Assembly (NCBI RefSeq): GCF_900116645.1
Contig: NZ_FPBO01000009.1
Span: forward strand, 160,101 to 224,100
Direction: 5' to 3'
DNA: 64,000 nt
Source of the DNA: Pseudoduganella namucuonensis
GTDB taxonomy: Bacteria; Pseudomonadota; Gammaproteobacteria; Burkholderiales; Burkholderiaceae_D
Each line of letters starts with the position of its first letter. The stretch's first letter is position 1. Below are positions 8,857 through 17,679 of the stretch, piece after piece. Under the pieces are notes generated by a model that was not told the DNA's origin, made no database searches, and was given only the letters and a program-made list of their open reading frames with translations. The translations under genes and the position numbers were made by a program.

Positions 8857-9600
8857 ATGAAACACATTGCGAAGACAGGCATGGCCACCGCCGCGCTGGC
8901 GCTGCTGGCCGCCTGCGGCGGCGGCGACGGCGTCGCCGTCAACCCGCCGCAGGGCGCGCCGCAGCCGGTGGCGCCGAAGGCGGTGCAGCTGGTGGCCGAC
9001 TTCAACACCAGCGTCGAGGGCTGGAAGGGCGAGAGCAGCGACTACTCGGCGGCCGACGCGCCGGAGCACGTGGTGTTCGAGCAGCGCACGCTGGACGCGC
9101 CGCTGACGGGCAAGGGCTATTACGTGGCCGGCCGCAACAAGAGCGACGACCTGTTCCTCTACGTGAAGAAGCAATACGGCGGCCTGGCGCCGAGCACCAG
9201 CTACAAGCTGGGCTTCACGGTCAAGTTCGCCACCGACGTGCCGAGCGGCTGCATGGGCGTGGGCGGATCGCCCGGGGAATCGGTGTGGATGGTTGGCGGC
9301 GCTTCCGACTTCGAGCCGAAGGCGGTGGTGAAGGACGGCCGCACCGAGGTCAACATCGACCGCGGCAACCAGGCCGGCGGCGGCAAGGCCGGGCAGGTGC
9401 TGGGCACCATCGGCAACAGCGTGCAGGACTGTGGCGCGTCGCGGAACGAATCGAAGACGCTGAAAAGCGCCGAGCCGCTGGTGGTGAAGACGGACGTGGA
9501 CGGCAAGCTGTGGGTGCTGGTGGGCATCGACTCCGGCTTCGAATCCGCCTCCCACGTCTCGTTCCAGAGCGTGACGCTCGACCTGGACCCGGTCAAATAA
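8857..9600 (+). CDS. Exported lipoprotein, beta-sandwich-like, function unknown
   Basis: A 247-aa protein starting MKHIAKTGMATAALALLA followed by a lipobox (LLAAC), so it is probably an outer-membrane-facing lipoprotein. A possible -10 (TACAAT at 8821-8826) overlaps the earlier in-frame start candidates, and GGA lies 8 bases before the ATG at 8857, which is why I chose it; the ATG at 8848 is the alternative. The mature part is rich in Gly, Ser, Thr and Asp with alternating strands (ADFNTSVEGWKG near residue 45, then YYVAGRNKSDDLFLYV), reminiscent of a jelly-roll carbohydrate-binding fold. Two cysteines (in PSGCMG and VQDCGA) may form a disulfide. I do not recognise the family. A strong terminator follows. 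Confidence 0.75.
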   Translation: MKHIAKTGMATAALALLAACGGGDGVAVNPPQGAPQPVAPKAVQLVADFNTSVEGWKGESSDYSAADAPEHVVFEQRTLDAPLTGKGYYVAGRNKSDDLFLYVKKQYGGLAPSTSYKLGFTVKFATDVPSGCMGVGGSPGESVWMVGGASDFEPKAVVKDGRTEVNIDRGNQAGGGKAGQVLGTIGNSVQDCGASRNESKTLKSAEPLVVKTDVDGKLWVLVGIDSGFESASHVSFQSVTLDLDPVK

Positions 9601-9653
9601 AGAGTAAGCGCACACTTTCCCTGCCGCGGCCGTCCCGACCGCGGCTTTCACAG

Positions 9654-9682
9654 CCCGCCGTCACACCGGCGGGTTTTTTTTT
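9654..9682 (+). terminator. Rho-independent terminator after the lipoprotein gene
   Basis: CCCGCCG (9654-9660) pairs with CGGCGGG (9667-9673) around a 6-base loop, followed directly by nine T residues. Confidence 0.85.
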
Positions 9683-9690
9683 CGCCCCCC

Positions 9691-9857
9691 ATAAATAGCC
9701 CAGGGCGCTTATTCCCATGCGGACAAATAAGCCTTGGGCTCTTTTCGTCGGATGGGCCGCGCTCCGCCTCTCGGGATCCGCCCGGCGCCGTAAAAGGCCC
9801 AGGGCGGATTTTGCCGTGCAGGAATAATAGCCCTGGGCGGTTTTTGCTGTGCGGAAA
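9691..9857. repeat. Degenerate tandem repeat, 33-bp period, about five units
   Basis: The core GCCCAGGGCG and close variants recur at 9698, 9731, 9797 and 9830. The steps are 33, 66 and 33 bases, so one unit between (near 9764) has decayed. Each unit is followed by a T-rich stretch and often by a string like GCCGTGCGGA. Read on the minus strand, 33 bases is 11 codons and the units translate as related 11-residue blocks (for example ARQNPPWAFYG and IRRKEPKAYLS), with a stop in the last one. No gene occupies the region; it fills the 325-base gap between the lipoprotein terminator and the efflux promoter. Confidence 0.7.
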
Positions 9858-9868
9858 TGTATTTGGGC

Positions 9869-9897
9869 TTGACTTTGTTAGAATGATCGTTCATTCT
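9869..9897 (+). promoter_or_regulatory. Promoter and TetR-type operator of the RND efflux operon
   Basis: A -35-like TTGACT lies at 9869-9874. An 18-base near-perfect palindrome, AGAATGATCGTTCATTCT (9880-9897, one central mismatch per arm), covers the spacer and the -10 region, 29 bases before the first gene. GAATGA/TCATTC palindromes of this size are typical TetR-family operators in front of RND operons. The likely repressor is the TetR gene at 16306, but no matching site lies in front of that gene. Confidence 0.6.
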
Positions 9898-9925
9898 ATA
9901 AAAAGTGAAACGCTGAGAGTGTGAT

Positions 9926-11134
9926 ATGAAACCGTTGACCCTGGTACTGATTTCCGCGGCCGCCCTGAGCGCCGGCTGCAAACCGACCACCGCCGGAGCA
10001 CCTGGGGGCGTCAACCCGCCCCAGGTGCCGGAAGTGGGCATTTACACCGTGGCGCCGCGCGCCCTCGCGGTGACCACCGAGCTGCCGGGCCGCACCGCCG
10101 CCTACCAGGTGGCCGAGGTGCGCCCGCAAGTCGGTGGCTTGATCCAGAAACGCCTGTTCGCCGAGGGCGGCGATGTGAAGGCCGGCGCGCAGCTGTACCA
10201 GATCGACGCGGCGACCTACCAGGCGGCCCACAACTCGGCCAAGGCCGCGCTGGCGAAGGCGAGGGCGAACCTGATGGCGGCCGGTCCGAAGGTGGCGCGC
10301 TACAAGGAACTGGTGGCCATCGAGGGCGTGAGCCGCCAGGAGTACGACGACGCCGTGGCCGGCGCCGAGCAGGCGAAGGCGGAGGTGGAGGCCGCCGCCG
10401 CGGCAGTGGAAACGGCGCGCATCAATCTCGATTACACCAGGGTGGCCGCGCCGATCTCGGGCCGCATCAGCCGCTCGAACGTGACGCCGGGCGCGCTGGT
10501 GACGGCCGGCCAGGCCACCGCGATGACCACCGTGCAGCAGCTCGATCCGATCTATGTCGACGTGACCCAGTCCAGCACGGACTTGCTGCGCCTGAAGCGC
10601 GACATGGAGGACGGCAGCCTGAAACGGGGCGGAGGCCAGGCCAGGGTGACCTTGGTGCTGGCCGACGGCAGCCGGTACGCCCAGCCGGGCAAGCTGCAGT
10701 TCGCCGACGTGACCGTGGACCCCGGCACCGGCAACGTGGTGTTGCGCGCGATCTTCCCCAATCCCCGCCACGATCTGCTGCCCGGCATGTTCGTGCGCGC
10801 CATCGTGGAGAGCGGCGTCGACGAGCGGGCCATCCTGGTGCCGCAGCAGGGCGTGACCCGCAACCCGAAAGGCGAGGCAACCGCGCTGGTGCTGAACCGG
10901 CAGGGCAAGGTGGAGCAGCGCGCGCTGGTCACCGGCGCCACCGTGGGCGACCAGTGGCTGGTGAAGTCCGGCCTGTCGGCCGGCGACCGCGTGATCGTGG
11001 AGGGCGTGCAGAAGGTCCAGCCCGGCGCCAGCGCGCTGGCGGCCCGCACCCCCGCCGAGCCCGCGGCGCCGGCACCCGCGCGCACCGTGGCCGCCGCCGC
11101 CGGCGCGGCGCCCGGCCCCCGCGCGGCCAACTAA
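9926..11134 (+). CDS. RND efflux periplasmic adaptor (MFP, AcrA/MexA type)
   Basis: A 402-aa membrane-fusion protein with a lipoprotein signal (LTLVLISAAALSAGC). The order is the standard one: a barrel-sandwich half motif (VAEVRPQVGGLIQKRLFAEG) around residue 65, a coiled-coil hairpin from about 100 to 165 (many KA and EA repeats), the second lipoyl half (LDYTRVAAPISGRI), then beta-barrel and membrane-proximal domains with QGVTRNPKG. The C-terminal 40 residues are Ala/Pro-rich. It bridges the inner-membrane pump and the outer-membrane channel encoded just downstream. The start at 9926 has GAGAG upstream. Its class predicts export of hydrophobic or amphiphilic drugs; the real substrates cannot be read from the sequence. 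Confidence 0.95.
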   Translation: MKPLTLVLISAAALSAGCKPTTAGAPGGVNPPQVPEVGIYTVAPRALAVTTELPGRTAAYQVAEVRPQVGGLIQKRLFAEGGDVKAGAQLYQIDAATYQAAHNSAKAALAKARANLMAAGPKVARYKELVAIEGVSRQEYDDAVAGAEQAKAEVEAAAAAVETARINLDYTRVAAPISGRISRSNVTPGALVTAGQATAMTTVQQLDPIYVDVTQSSTDLLRLKRDMEDGSLKRGGGQARVTLVLADGSRYAQPGKLQFADVTVDPGTGNVVLRAIFPNPRHDLLPGMFVRAIVESGVDERAILVPQQGVTRNPKGEATALVLNRQGKVEQRALVTGATVGDQWLVKSGLSAGDRVIVEGVQKVQPGASALAARTPAEPAAPAPARTVAAAAGAAPGPRAAN

Positions 11135-11149
11135 GCGGAGCTCGACACC

Positions 11150-14100
11150 ATGGCACGTTTCTTTATCAACCGGCCCATCTTCGCGTGGGTCGTCGCGATC
11201 GTCATCATGCTCGCGGGCGTGATCGCCATCCTGGGCCTGCCGGTCTCGCAGTATCCCAGCATCGCGCCGCCGGCCATCACCATCAGCGGCAGCTATCCCG
11301 GCGCGTCGGCCAGGACCGTGGAGGACGCGGTCACCCAGGTCATCGAACAGAAGATGAAGGGCATCGACGGCCTGCGCTACATGTCGTCCAGCAGCGATTC
11401 GACCGGCGGCATCAGCATCACGCTCACCTTCAAGAACGGCACCAGCCCGGACATCGCGCAGGTGCAGGTGCAGAACAAACTGCAGCTGGCCACGCCGCTG
11501 CTGCCGGCCGCCGTCACGCAGCAGGGCCTGGTGGTGTCCAAGTCCACCAAGAACTTCCTGATGGTGCTGGGCTTCGTCTCCGAGAACGGCGCCATGAAGC
11601 AGTCCGACCTGGGCGACTACGTGGCCGCCAACGTCATCGACCCGCTCAGCCGCGTGCAGGGCGTGGGCGACGTGACCCTGTTCGGCTCCCAGTACGCGAT
11701 GCGCATCTGGCTGGATCCGTCCAAGCTGCAAAGCTACCAGCTCACGCCGGCCGACGTGTCGGCCGCCATCACCGCGCAGAACGCGGAAGTCTCGGCCGGT
11801 GAGCTGGGCGGCGCGCCCGCGATGCCGGGCCAGCAGCTGAACGCCACCGTCAACGCGCAGAGCCGCCTGCGGACGCCCGAACAGTTTGGCGCCATCCTGC
11901 TGAAGACCGCCGCCAGCGGCGCCACCGTGCACCTGCGCGACGTGGCCACGATAGAGCTGGGCAGCGAGAACTACAACACGCTGGCGCGCTTCAACGGCAA
12001 CCCCGCCGCCGGCGTGGCGGTCAAGCTGGCCACCGGCGCCAACGCGCTGGAGACGGCGGACGCCGTCAAGGCCAGGATCGACCAGCTGGGCAAGACCTTC
12101 CCGGCCGGGATGAAGGCCGTCGTCGCCTTCGACACCACGCCCTTCGTCAAGCTCTCCATCGAGGAGGTGGTGAAGACGCTGGCCGAGGCGGTGGTGCTGG
12201 TGTTCCTGGTGATGTATCTGTTCCTGCAAAACTTCCGCGCCACGCTGATCCCGACCATGGCGGTGCCGGTGGTGCTGCTGGGGACCTTCGCCGTGTTGTC
12301 CGCGCTGGGCTACTCGATCAACACGCTGACCATGTTCGCCATGGTGCTGGCGATCGGCCTGCTGGTGGACGACGCCATCGTGGTGGTGGAGAACGTCGAG
12401 CGCGTGATGACGGAGGAGGGCTTGCCGCCCAAGGAGGCGACCGAGAAGTCGATGGGCCAGATCACCGGCGCGCTGGTCGGCATCGCGCTGGTGCTGTCGG
12501 CCGTGTTCGTGCCGATGGCCTTCTTCGGCGGCTCCACCGGCGTGATCTACCGCCAGTTCGCGGTGACCATCGTGTCCGCCATGGCCTTGTCGGTGGTGGT
12601 GGCGATGGTGTTCACGCCGGCGCTGTGCGCGACCTTCCTGAAGCCCGTCGCCAAGGGCCACCACGCGGCCAGCACCGGTTTCTTCGGCTGGTTCAACCGC
12701 AGCTTCGACCGCGGCAGCGGCAAGTACCAGGGCTGGGTGGGCGCGATGCTGCGCCGGGGCCCCCGTTCGATGCTGATGTACGCGCTGCTGATCGGCGCGC
12801 TGGCCTTGCTGTTCATGCGCCTGCCGACCTCCTTCCTGCCTGAGGAGGACCAGGGCGTGCTGTTCGCCCAGGTGCAATTGCCGGCCGGCGCTACCCAGCA
12901 GCGCACGCTGAAGGTGATCGAACAGGTCGAGCAGCATTTCCTCACGAAGGAAAAGGACAACGTGGCCTCGGTGTTCGCAGTGGCCGGTTTCAGCTTCGGC
13001 GGCAACGGCCAGAACGCCGGCATCGCCTTCGTCAGGATGAAGGACTGGGCCGAGCGCCCGGGCAAGGAGAACGGCGTGCAGGCCATCGTCGGCCGCGCCA
13101 TGGGCGGCTTCTCGCAGATACGCGACGCGATGGTGTTCGCCTTCGCGCCGCCCGCCGTGCTGGAACTGGGCAACGCCAGCGGCTGGGACATGCAGTTGCA
13201 GGACCAGGGCGGCCTGGGCCACGAGGCGCTGATGGCCGCGCGCAACCAGTTGCTGGGCATGGCCGCCAGGAATCCGCTGCTGGCGGGCGTGCGGCCCAAC
13301 GGCCAGGGCGACACGCCGCAGTACAAGATCGGCATCGACCAGCAGCGCGCCGCCGCCCTGGGCCTGTCCATCGCGGACGTGAACAAGGTGCTCAGCACAG
13401 GCTGGGGCAGCGCCTACGTGAACGACTTCGTCGACCGCGGCCGCGTGAAGAAGGTGTTCATGCAGGGCCAGGCCGATTCGCGCATGGCGCCGGAGGACTT
13501 GAACAAGTGGTTCGTGCGCAACGCCGGCGGCGAGATGGTGCCTTTCTCGGCCTTCGCCAGCGGCCAGTGGGTGTATGCGTCGCCGCGCCTGGAGCGCTAC
13601 AACGGCGTGCCGTCGATGGAGCTGCTGGGCATGCCCGCGCCGGGCGTCAGCTCGGGCGCCGCGATGGCGGAGATGGAGAAGCTGGCGGCGCGGCTGCCGG
13701 CGGGCATAGGCTACGAGTGGACCGGCCTGTCGATGGAGGAGCGCGACTCCGGTTCGCAGACGCCGGTGCTGTACACGCTGTCGTTGTTGATCGTGTTCCT
13801 GTGCCTGGCCGCGCTGTATGAAAGCTGGTCGGTGCCGTTCTCGGTGCTGCTGGTGGTGCCGCTGGGCGTGATCGGCACGGTGCTCGCGACCTGGGGCTTC
13901 CACTTGTCGAACGACGTGTACTTCCAGGTCGGCCTGTTGACGGTGGTGGGCCTGGCGGCGAAGAACGCCATCCTGATCGTGGAATTCGCCAAGGAGCTGC
14001 AGGAGCAGGGCGTGGAACTGAGGGAGGCGACGCTGCGGGCGGTGCGCCTGCGGCTGCGCCCCATCCTGATGACCTCCATCGCCTTCGGCCTCGGCGTGCT

Positions 14101-14290
14101 GCCGCTGGCGATCGCGAGCGGCGCAGGTTCGGGCAGCCAGAACGCCATCGGCGTCGGCGTGTTGGGCGGCATGTTGTCCGCCACCTTCCTCGGCATCTTC
14201 TTCGTGCCGGTGTTCTTTGTGCTGGTGCGCGGCCTGTTCCAGAAACGGAAACCGGCAGCCGCCACCGGCACCGTAGCGGGAGCGCATTGA
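11150..14290 (+). CDS. RND multidrug efflux permease (HAE1 family, AcrB/MexB type)
   Basis: A 1046-aa inner-membrane proton-drug antiporter of full family length. It begins [17 protein letters not shown], the usual HAE1 N-terminal helix. The proton-relay aspartates are present in TM4 ([16 protein letters not shown]) and the matching lysine in TM10 ([13 protein letters not shown]). Two large periplasmic loops (about residues 40-335 and 560-870) form the porter and docking domains. The gene starts 15 bases after the adaptor gene with GGAG upstream, and its own stop is one base before the outer-membrane factor start, so the three genes form one operon. Confidence 0.97.
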   Translation: MARFFINRPIFAWVVAIVIMLAGVIAILGLPVSQYPSIAPPAITISGSYPGASARTVEDAVTQVIEQKMKGIDGLRYMSSSSDSTGGISITLTFKNGTSPDIAQVQVQNKLQLATPLLPAAVTQQGLVVSKSTKNFLMVLGFVSENGAMKQSDLGDYVAANVIDPLSRVQGVGDVTLFGSQYAMRIWLDPSKLQSYQLTPADVSAAITAQNAEVSAGELGGAPAMPGQQLNATVNAQSRLRTPEQFGAILLKTAASGATVHLRDVATIELGSENYNTLARFNGNPAAGVAVKLATGANALETADAVKARIDQLGKTFPAGMKAVVAFDTTPFVKLSIEEVVKTLAEAVVLVFLVMYLFLQNFRATLIPTMAVPVVLLGTFAVLSALGYSINTLTMFAMVLAIGLLVDDAIVVVENVERVMTEEGLPPKEATEKSMGQITGALVGIALVLSAVFVPMAFFGGSTGVIYRQFAVTIVSAMALSVVVAMVFTPALCATFLKPVAKGHHAASTGFFGWFNRSFDRGSGKYQGWVGAMLRRGPRSMLMYALLIGALALLFMRLPTSFLPEEDQGVLFAQVQLPAGATQQRTLKVIEQVEQHFLTKEKDNVASVFAVAGFSFGGNGQNAGIAFVRMKDWAERPGKENGVQAIVGRAMGGFSQIRDAMVFAFAPPAVLELGNASGWDMQLQDQGGLGHEALMAARNQLLGMAARNPLLAGVRPNGQGDTPQYKIGIDQQRAAALGLSIADVNKVLSTGWGSAYVNDFVDRGRVKKVFMQGQADSRMAPEDLNKWFVRNAGGEMVPFSAFASGQWVYASPRLERYNGVPSMELLGMPAPGVSSGAAMAEMEKLAARLPAGIGYEWTGLSMEERDSGSQTPVLYTLSLLIVFLCLAALYESWSVPFSVLLVVPLGVIGTVLATWGFHLSNDVYFQVGLLTVVGLAAKNAILIVEFAKELQEQGVELREATLRAVRLRLRPILMTSIAFGLGVLPLAIASGAGSGSQNAIGVGVLGGMLSATFLGIFFVPVFFVLVRGLFQKRKPAAATGTVAGAH

Positions 14291-14291
14291 T

Positions 14292-15698
14292 ATGCAAAAG
14301 ACTTTACTTTCCATCGCGGCCACGATGTTCTTGAGCGCCTGCGGCCTGGCGCCGGTGTACGAGCGTCCCGCCGCGCCGGTGACGGCGGCCTGGCCGCGGG
14401 GCGACGCCTACCAGCCCGCGCCTGTGGCGGCGGACGCCAGGCCGGCGGCCGACATCGCCTGGCGCGACTACTTCGGCGACGCGCAGCTGCGCGAGACCAT
14501 CGCGCTGGCGCTGGCCAACAACCGCGACCTGCGCGTCTCGGCGCTGAACATCGAGAAGGCGCGCGCGCAGTACGGCATACAGCGCGCGGCGCTGGCGCCG
14601 AACGTGTCGGCATCCGGCGGGCAGACCGCGACCCGCTCGCCGGACAATATGGGCGCGAACGGGCAGGGGGCGTTGTCCCGCCAGTACACGGCCAACCTGG
14701 GCGTGTCGTTCGAACTGGACTTCTTCGGCAAGGTCCGCAGCCTGTCCGAGGCGGCGTTGCAGCAGTACCTGGGCACCGAGGAGGCGCGCCGCGCGCAGCA
14801 GATCACGCTGGTGGCCGAGGTGGCGAACACCTGGCTGTCATTGCAGGCGGACCGCGAGCGCCTGCGCCTGGCGGCGGACACGCTGAAAAGCCAGCAGATC
14901 ACGCATGAGCTGAGCAAGCGGCGCTTCGCGGCCGGGGCCACGTCCGGCCTGGACATGTACGAGGCGCAGACCAGCGTGGAGGCGGCGCGCAACGACATGG
15001 CGGTGTACACCGCCGAGGTGGCGGCCGGCGAGAACGCGCTGGCGCTGCTGGTGGGCGCGCCGTTGCCGGAGGCGCTGCAACGGCCGGCGGCGCTCGGCAA
15101 TGTGGCCGCCGTGGCGGAACTGCCGGCGGGCCTGCCGTCCGACGTGCTGCAACGCCGGCCGGACGTGCTGGGCGCCGAGCGCGCGCTGCGGGCGGCCAAC
15201 GCCAACATCGGCGCGGCGCGCGCCGCCTTCTTCCCCAGCATTTCGCTGGTGGGTTCGGCGGGCAGCGCGAGCGGCGCCCTGTCCGGCCTGTTCAAGGCGG
15301 GCTCGGGCACCTGGAGCTTCATGCCCGGCGTGACCCTGCCCATCTTCGACGGCGGCGCCAACCGCGCCAACCTGGCCGTGGCCAAGGTGGACCGCGACAT
15401 CGCCGTGGCGCGCTACGAGCGGTCCATCCAGTCCGCCTTCCGGGAGGTGGCGGACGCGCTGGCGCAGCGCGGCACGCTGGACGAGCGGCTGGCGTCGCAA
15501 ACGGCGTTGGTGGAGGCCACACAGAAGAGTTTCCGCATCCACGAGGCGCGCTACCAGAAGGGCAGCGAATCCTACCTGAACGCGCTGGTGTCGCAGCGCG
15601 CGCTGTACGCGGCGCAGCAAAGCCTGATCGGCGTGCGCCTGGCGCGGGCCGGCAACCAGGTCACCTTGTACAAGGTGCTGGGCGGCGGCTATTTATGA
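14292..15698 (+). CDS. Outer-membrane efflux channel (OprM/NodT family lipoprotein)
   Basis: A 468-aa outer-membrane factor with a lipobox (TMFLSACGLAP), completing the tripartite pump. It has the two repeated halves of the TolC fold: an N-terminal half with DIAWRDYFGDAQLRETIALA and LALANNRDLRVS, and a second half from about residue 245 with GLPSDVLQRRPDVLGAERAL, the standard OprM signature, and VTLPIFDGGANRANL. The GGGAG ribosome-binding site lies inside the end of the permease gene. The 3' end overlaps the convergent GNAT gene by six bases. Confidence 0.95.
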   Translation: MQKTLLSIAATMFLSACGLAPVYERPAAPVTAAWPRGDAYQPAPVAADARPAADIAWRDYFGDAQLRETIALALANNRDLRVSALNIEKARAQYGIQRAALAPNVSASGGQTATRSPDNMGANGQGALSRQYTANLGVSFELDFFGKVRSLSEAALQQYLGTEEARRAQQITLVAEVANTWLSLQADRERLRLAADTLKSQQITHELSKRRFAAGATSGLDMYEAQTSVEAARNDMAVYTAEVAAGENALALLVGAPLPEALQRPAALGNVAAVAELPAGLPSDVLQRRPDVLGAERALRAANANIGAARAAFFPSISLVGSAGSASGALSGLFKAGSGTWSFMPGVTLPIFDGGANRANLAVAKVDRDIAVARYERSIQSAFREVADALAQRGTLDERLASQTALVEATQKSFRIHEARYQKGSESYLNALVSQRALYAAQQSLIGVRLARAGNQVTLYKVLGGGYL

Positions 15699-16181
15699 GG
15701 GGCACCACTCCATCGTCGCGTACAGGCCGTCCAGGCCCTGCATGACGAAGTCGCAGCGCTGGCACAGGCGCTGCGCGGGATTGCCGAGCAGGACTTGCAG
15801 GCGCACCGGCAGGTCCAGCCGCTGGCCGTGCGCCTGCAGGCCGCGCAGCAGGCCCTTGCCGATGCCGCGGCCGCGGTACTCGGGCAGCAGGCTCAGGTCC
15901 ACCAGGCGCACCTCGTCGGTGCGGTAATCCACGTACAGGCGGCCGATCGGACTGTCGCGCTCGACAATGACGGTGACCTCGGCGTGCGGATAATGCAGCT
16001 GGAAATCGGTTTGCTGCGCCTTGAACTGCAGGTTCAGCAACATGGCCTCGGTGGACGGATCGCAGCCGTGCAGCCGGGACTCGGCGCCGCGCGTGCTCAG
16101 GTACAGGCGTTGCAGGAAGGCCTGGTCCGCTTGCGTGGCCGGGCGCAACTCGATGGAAGGGGCGGTTTTGTAAGTCATCAT
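15693..16181 (-). CDS. GNAT-family N-acetyltransferase
   Basis: A 162-aa cytoplasmic acetyltransferase. The acetyl-CoA-binding motif A is clear (LLPEYRGRGIGKGLLRGL, residues about 100-118), preceded by the strand VDYRTDEVRLVDLS. The N-terminus (IELRPATQADQAFLQRLYLSTR) is typical of GNAT domains. The acceptor substrate is not predictable. The gene is convergent with and overlaps the efflux channel gene by six bases, and it is divergent from the TetR gene. Confidence 0.85.
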   Translation of the reverse strand: MMTYKTAPSIELRPATQADQAFLQRLYLSTRGAESRLHGCDPSTEAMLLNLQFKAQQTDFQLHYPHAEVTVIVERDSPIGRLYVDYRTDEVRLVDLSLLPEYRGRGIGKGLLRGLQAHGQRLDLPVRLQVLLGNPAQRLCQRCDFVMQGLDGLYATMEWCPS

Positions 16182-16305
16182 GGGGTAGCGTCCCGGTGAC
16201 TGTTGATGTTGTCTTTATGGTATCACCAAAAGCGGGCACTGTAGCGGCAAATTGACAAATCGCGCCGCGTTCTCCACAGTACCGCCAGCAACCGAGGATT
16301 ATTGG

Positions 16306-16917
16306 ATGAGTACAGTGGAGAAGAGACATAGCGACCCCGAGCGCGCGCAGACGCGTCGCCAGCAGGTACTGGACGCGGCCGAGACCTGTTTCCGGCGCAG
16401 CGGCTTCCATGGGGCGAGCATGGCGGAGATATCGAAGGCGGCCGGCATGAGCGCCGGCCACATCTACAACTACTTCGACAGCAAGGACGCCATCATCGCC
16501 GCCTTCGTCGAACAGAACGTGGAGCGGGTGACGGCGATCATGCGCAACCTGGAGCAGCAGGAAGATCCGCTGCAAGCCATCGTCGACGACACCGCCCGCA
16601 GCGTGCGCGAGCACCTGGAGCGGGACACCTGGGCGCTGCCGCTGGAGATTTCGGCCGAGGCCGCGCGCAACCCGACCATCGCCGCCGTGGTGCGCGACGC
16701 CGACGCGCGTTCCCGCGGCCAGCTGCGCGCGATGCTGAAAACGGCCCGCGAGCGCCACCATTTGCCGGTCGACGATTTCGCGCTGGACGGCCTGGTGGAA
16801 CTGGTGATCACGCTGTACCAGGGCCTGGGCGTGCGCGTGGTGCACCACCCCGATCTGGACGCGGAGGCGCTGATCGCCAGATTCCGTGCTACGCTGAAGG
16901 CCCTGCTGTTTTCCTGA
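16306..16917 (+). CDS. TetR/AcrR-family transcriptional regulator
   Basis: A 203-aa regulator. The ATG at 16306 has GAGG 8 bases upstream; the frame extends 18 codons further but without a ribosome-binding site. Residues about 12-60 are the TetR helix-turn-helix (MAEISKAAGMSAGHIYNYF, DSKDAIIAAFVEQN). The rest is a helical ligand/dimer domain with the AcrR-type YQGLGVRV near the end. It is the nearest TetR gene to the RND operon and is a candidate for the palindrome at 9880, though the GNAT gene separates them and it could instead serve the FAH-family gene 11 bases downstream. Confidence 0.9.
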   Translation: MSTVEKRHSDPERAQTRRQQVLDAAETCFRRSGFHGASMAEISKAAGMSAGHIYNYFDSKDAIIAAFVEQNVERVTAIMRNLEQQEDPLQAIVDDTARSVREHLERDTWALPLEISAEAARNPTIAAVVRDADARSRGQLRAMLKTARERHHLPVDDFALDGLVELVITLYQGLGVRVVHHPDLDAEALIARFRATLKALLFS

Positions 16918-16928
16918 CACCTATCAAT

Positions 16929-17639
16929 ATGACCATCAACTACGTCGTCCCCGCGCGTGGCGTCGTCGGCCTGCCGGTGGCCGGCACGGACGCGCTGTTT
17001 CCCGTCCGGCGCGTGTACTGCGTCGGCCGCAACTACGCCGGCCACGCCCGCGAAATGGGCTCGGACCCGGACCGCGAACCGCCGTTCTTCTTCTGCAAGC
17101 CCGGCGACGACGCGGCCATCGTGCCGGCGCCAGCGTCCGGCGTGGCCGAGCTCCCGTACCCGCCGCTGACCAGCAATTACCACTACGAGTGCGAACTGGT
17201 GGTGGCCATCGGCAAGGGCGGGCGCGACATCGCGGTCGCGGACGCGATGGACCACGTGTTCGGTTACGCGGTCGGCTTCGACATGACGCGGCGCGACCTG
17301 CAGGGACAGATGAAGGACGCGGGCCGGCCGTGGGAGATCGGCAAGGCCTTCGACTACTCGGCCCCGGTCGGCGTGATCCACCGCGCGGAAGAGGTGGACG
17401 GGATAGAGCGGGCCGCCATCACGCTGGAAGTCGATGGCGTGGTCAAGCAGTCCAGCCATATCACGCATTTGATTTGGTCGATCGGCGAGACCATCGCCAA
17501 CCTGTCGACCTTGTTCGAGCTGCGGCCGGGGGACTTGATCTTCAGCGGCACGCCCGAGGGCGTGGGCGCGGTGAAGCGGGGGCAGACGCTGGTGGGGAAG
17601 GTCGAGGGCCTGTCACCGATAACCGTGAAAATCGTTTAG
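16929..17639 (+). CDS. Fumarylacetoacetate hydrolase family protein
   Basis: A 236-aa enzyme. The metal-binding residues of the FAH fold are visible: the ExE pair in NYHYECELVVAIGKGG and an aspartate in YAVGFDMTRRDLQ, plus the substrate-side YCVGRNYAGHAREMG and the C-terminal GDLIFSGTPEGVGAV. The short length and N-terminal motif fit the acylpyruvase / fumarylpyruvate hydrolase subgroup (YcgM, NagK) rather than full FAH. These enzymes cleave C-C bonds of acylpyruvates with Mg or Mn. No other aromatic-degradation gene is adjacent, so its substrate is open. It follows the TetR gene by 11 bases, probably cotranscribed. Confidence 0.88.
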   Translation: MTINYVVPARGVVGLPVAGTDALFPVRRVYCVGRNYAGHAREMGSDPDREPPFFFCKPGDDAAIVPAPASGVAELPYPPLTSNYHYECELVVAIGKGGRDIAVADAMDHVFGYAVGFDMTRRDLQGQMKDAGRPWEIGKAFDYSAPVGVIHRAEEVDGIERAAITLEVDGVVKQSSHITHLIWSIGETIANLSTLFELRPGDLIFSGTPEGVGAVKRGQTLVGKVEGLSPITVKIV

Positions 17640-17652
17640 CCATCACGCCGTC

Positions 17653-17672
17653 GTCCCCGCGAAGGCGGGGAC
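17653..17672. terminator. GC-rich hairpin between convergent genes (dispersed-repeat type)
   Basis: GTCCCCGC (17653-17660) and GCGGGGAC (17665-17672) pair around GAAG. It occupies the 40-base gap between the FAH-family gene and the Sir2 gene, where a bidirectional terminator is expected. The string CGTCGTCCCCGCGAAGGCGG resembles a repeat widespread in proteobacterial genomes. There is no T-run. Confidence 0.5.
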
Positions 17673-17679
17673 CCGGGTT

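Noticed and set aside
9691..9857. CRISPR-like array
   Set aside because: The units are contiguous and degenerate with no unique spacers and no cas genes.
9709..10041. 110-codon minus-strand frame across the 33-bp repeats
   Set aside because: It overlaps the start of the efflux adaptor and its promoter; treated as a repeat tract rather than a gene.
9896..14323. 1475-codon minus-strand open frame opposite the RND operon
   Set aside because: It is the antisense of the efflux genes; the translation is His/Gln/Arg/Gly-rich without any domain, as expected from GC-rich codon bias.
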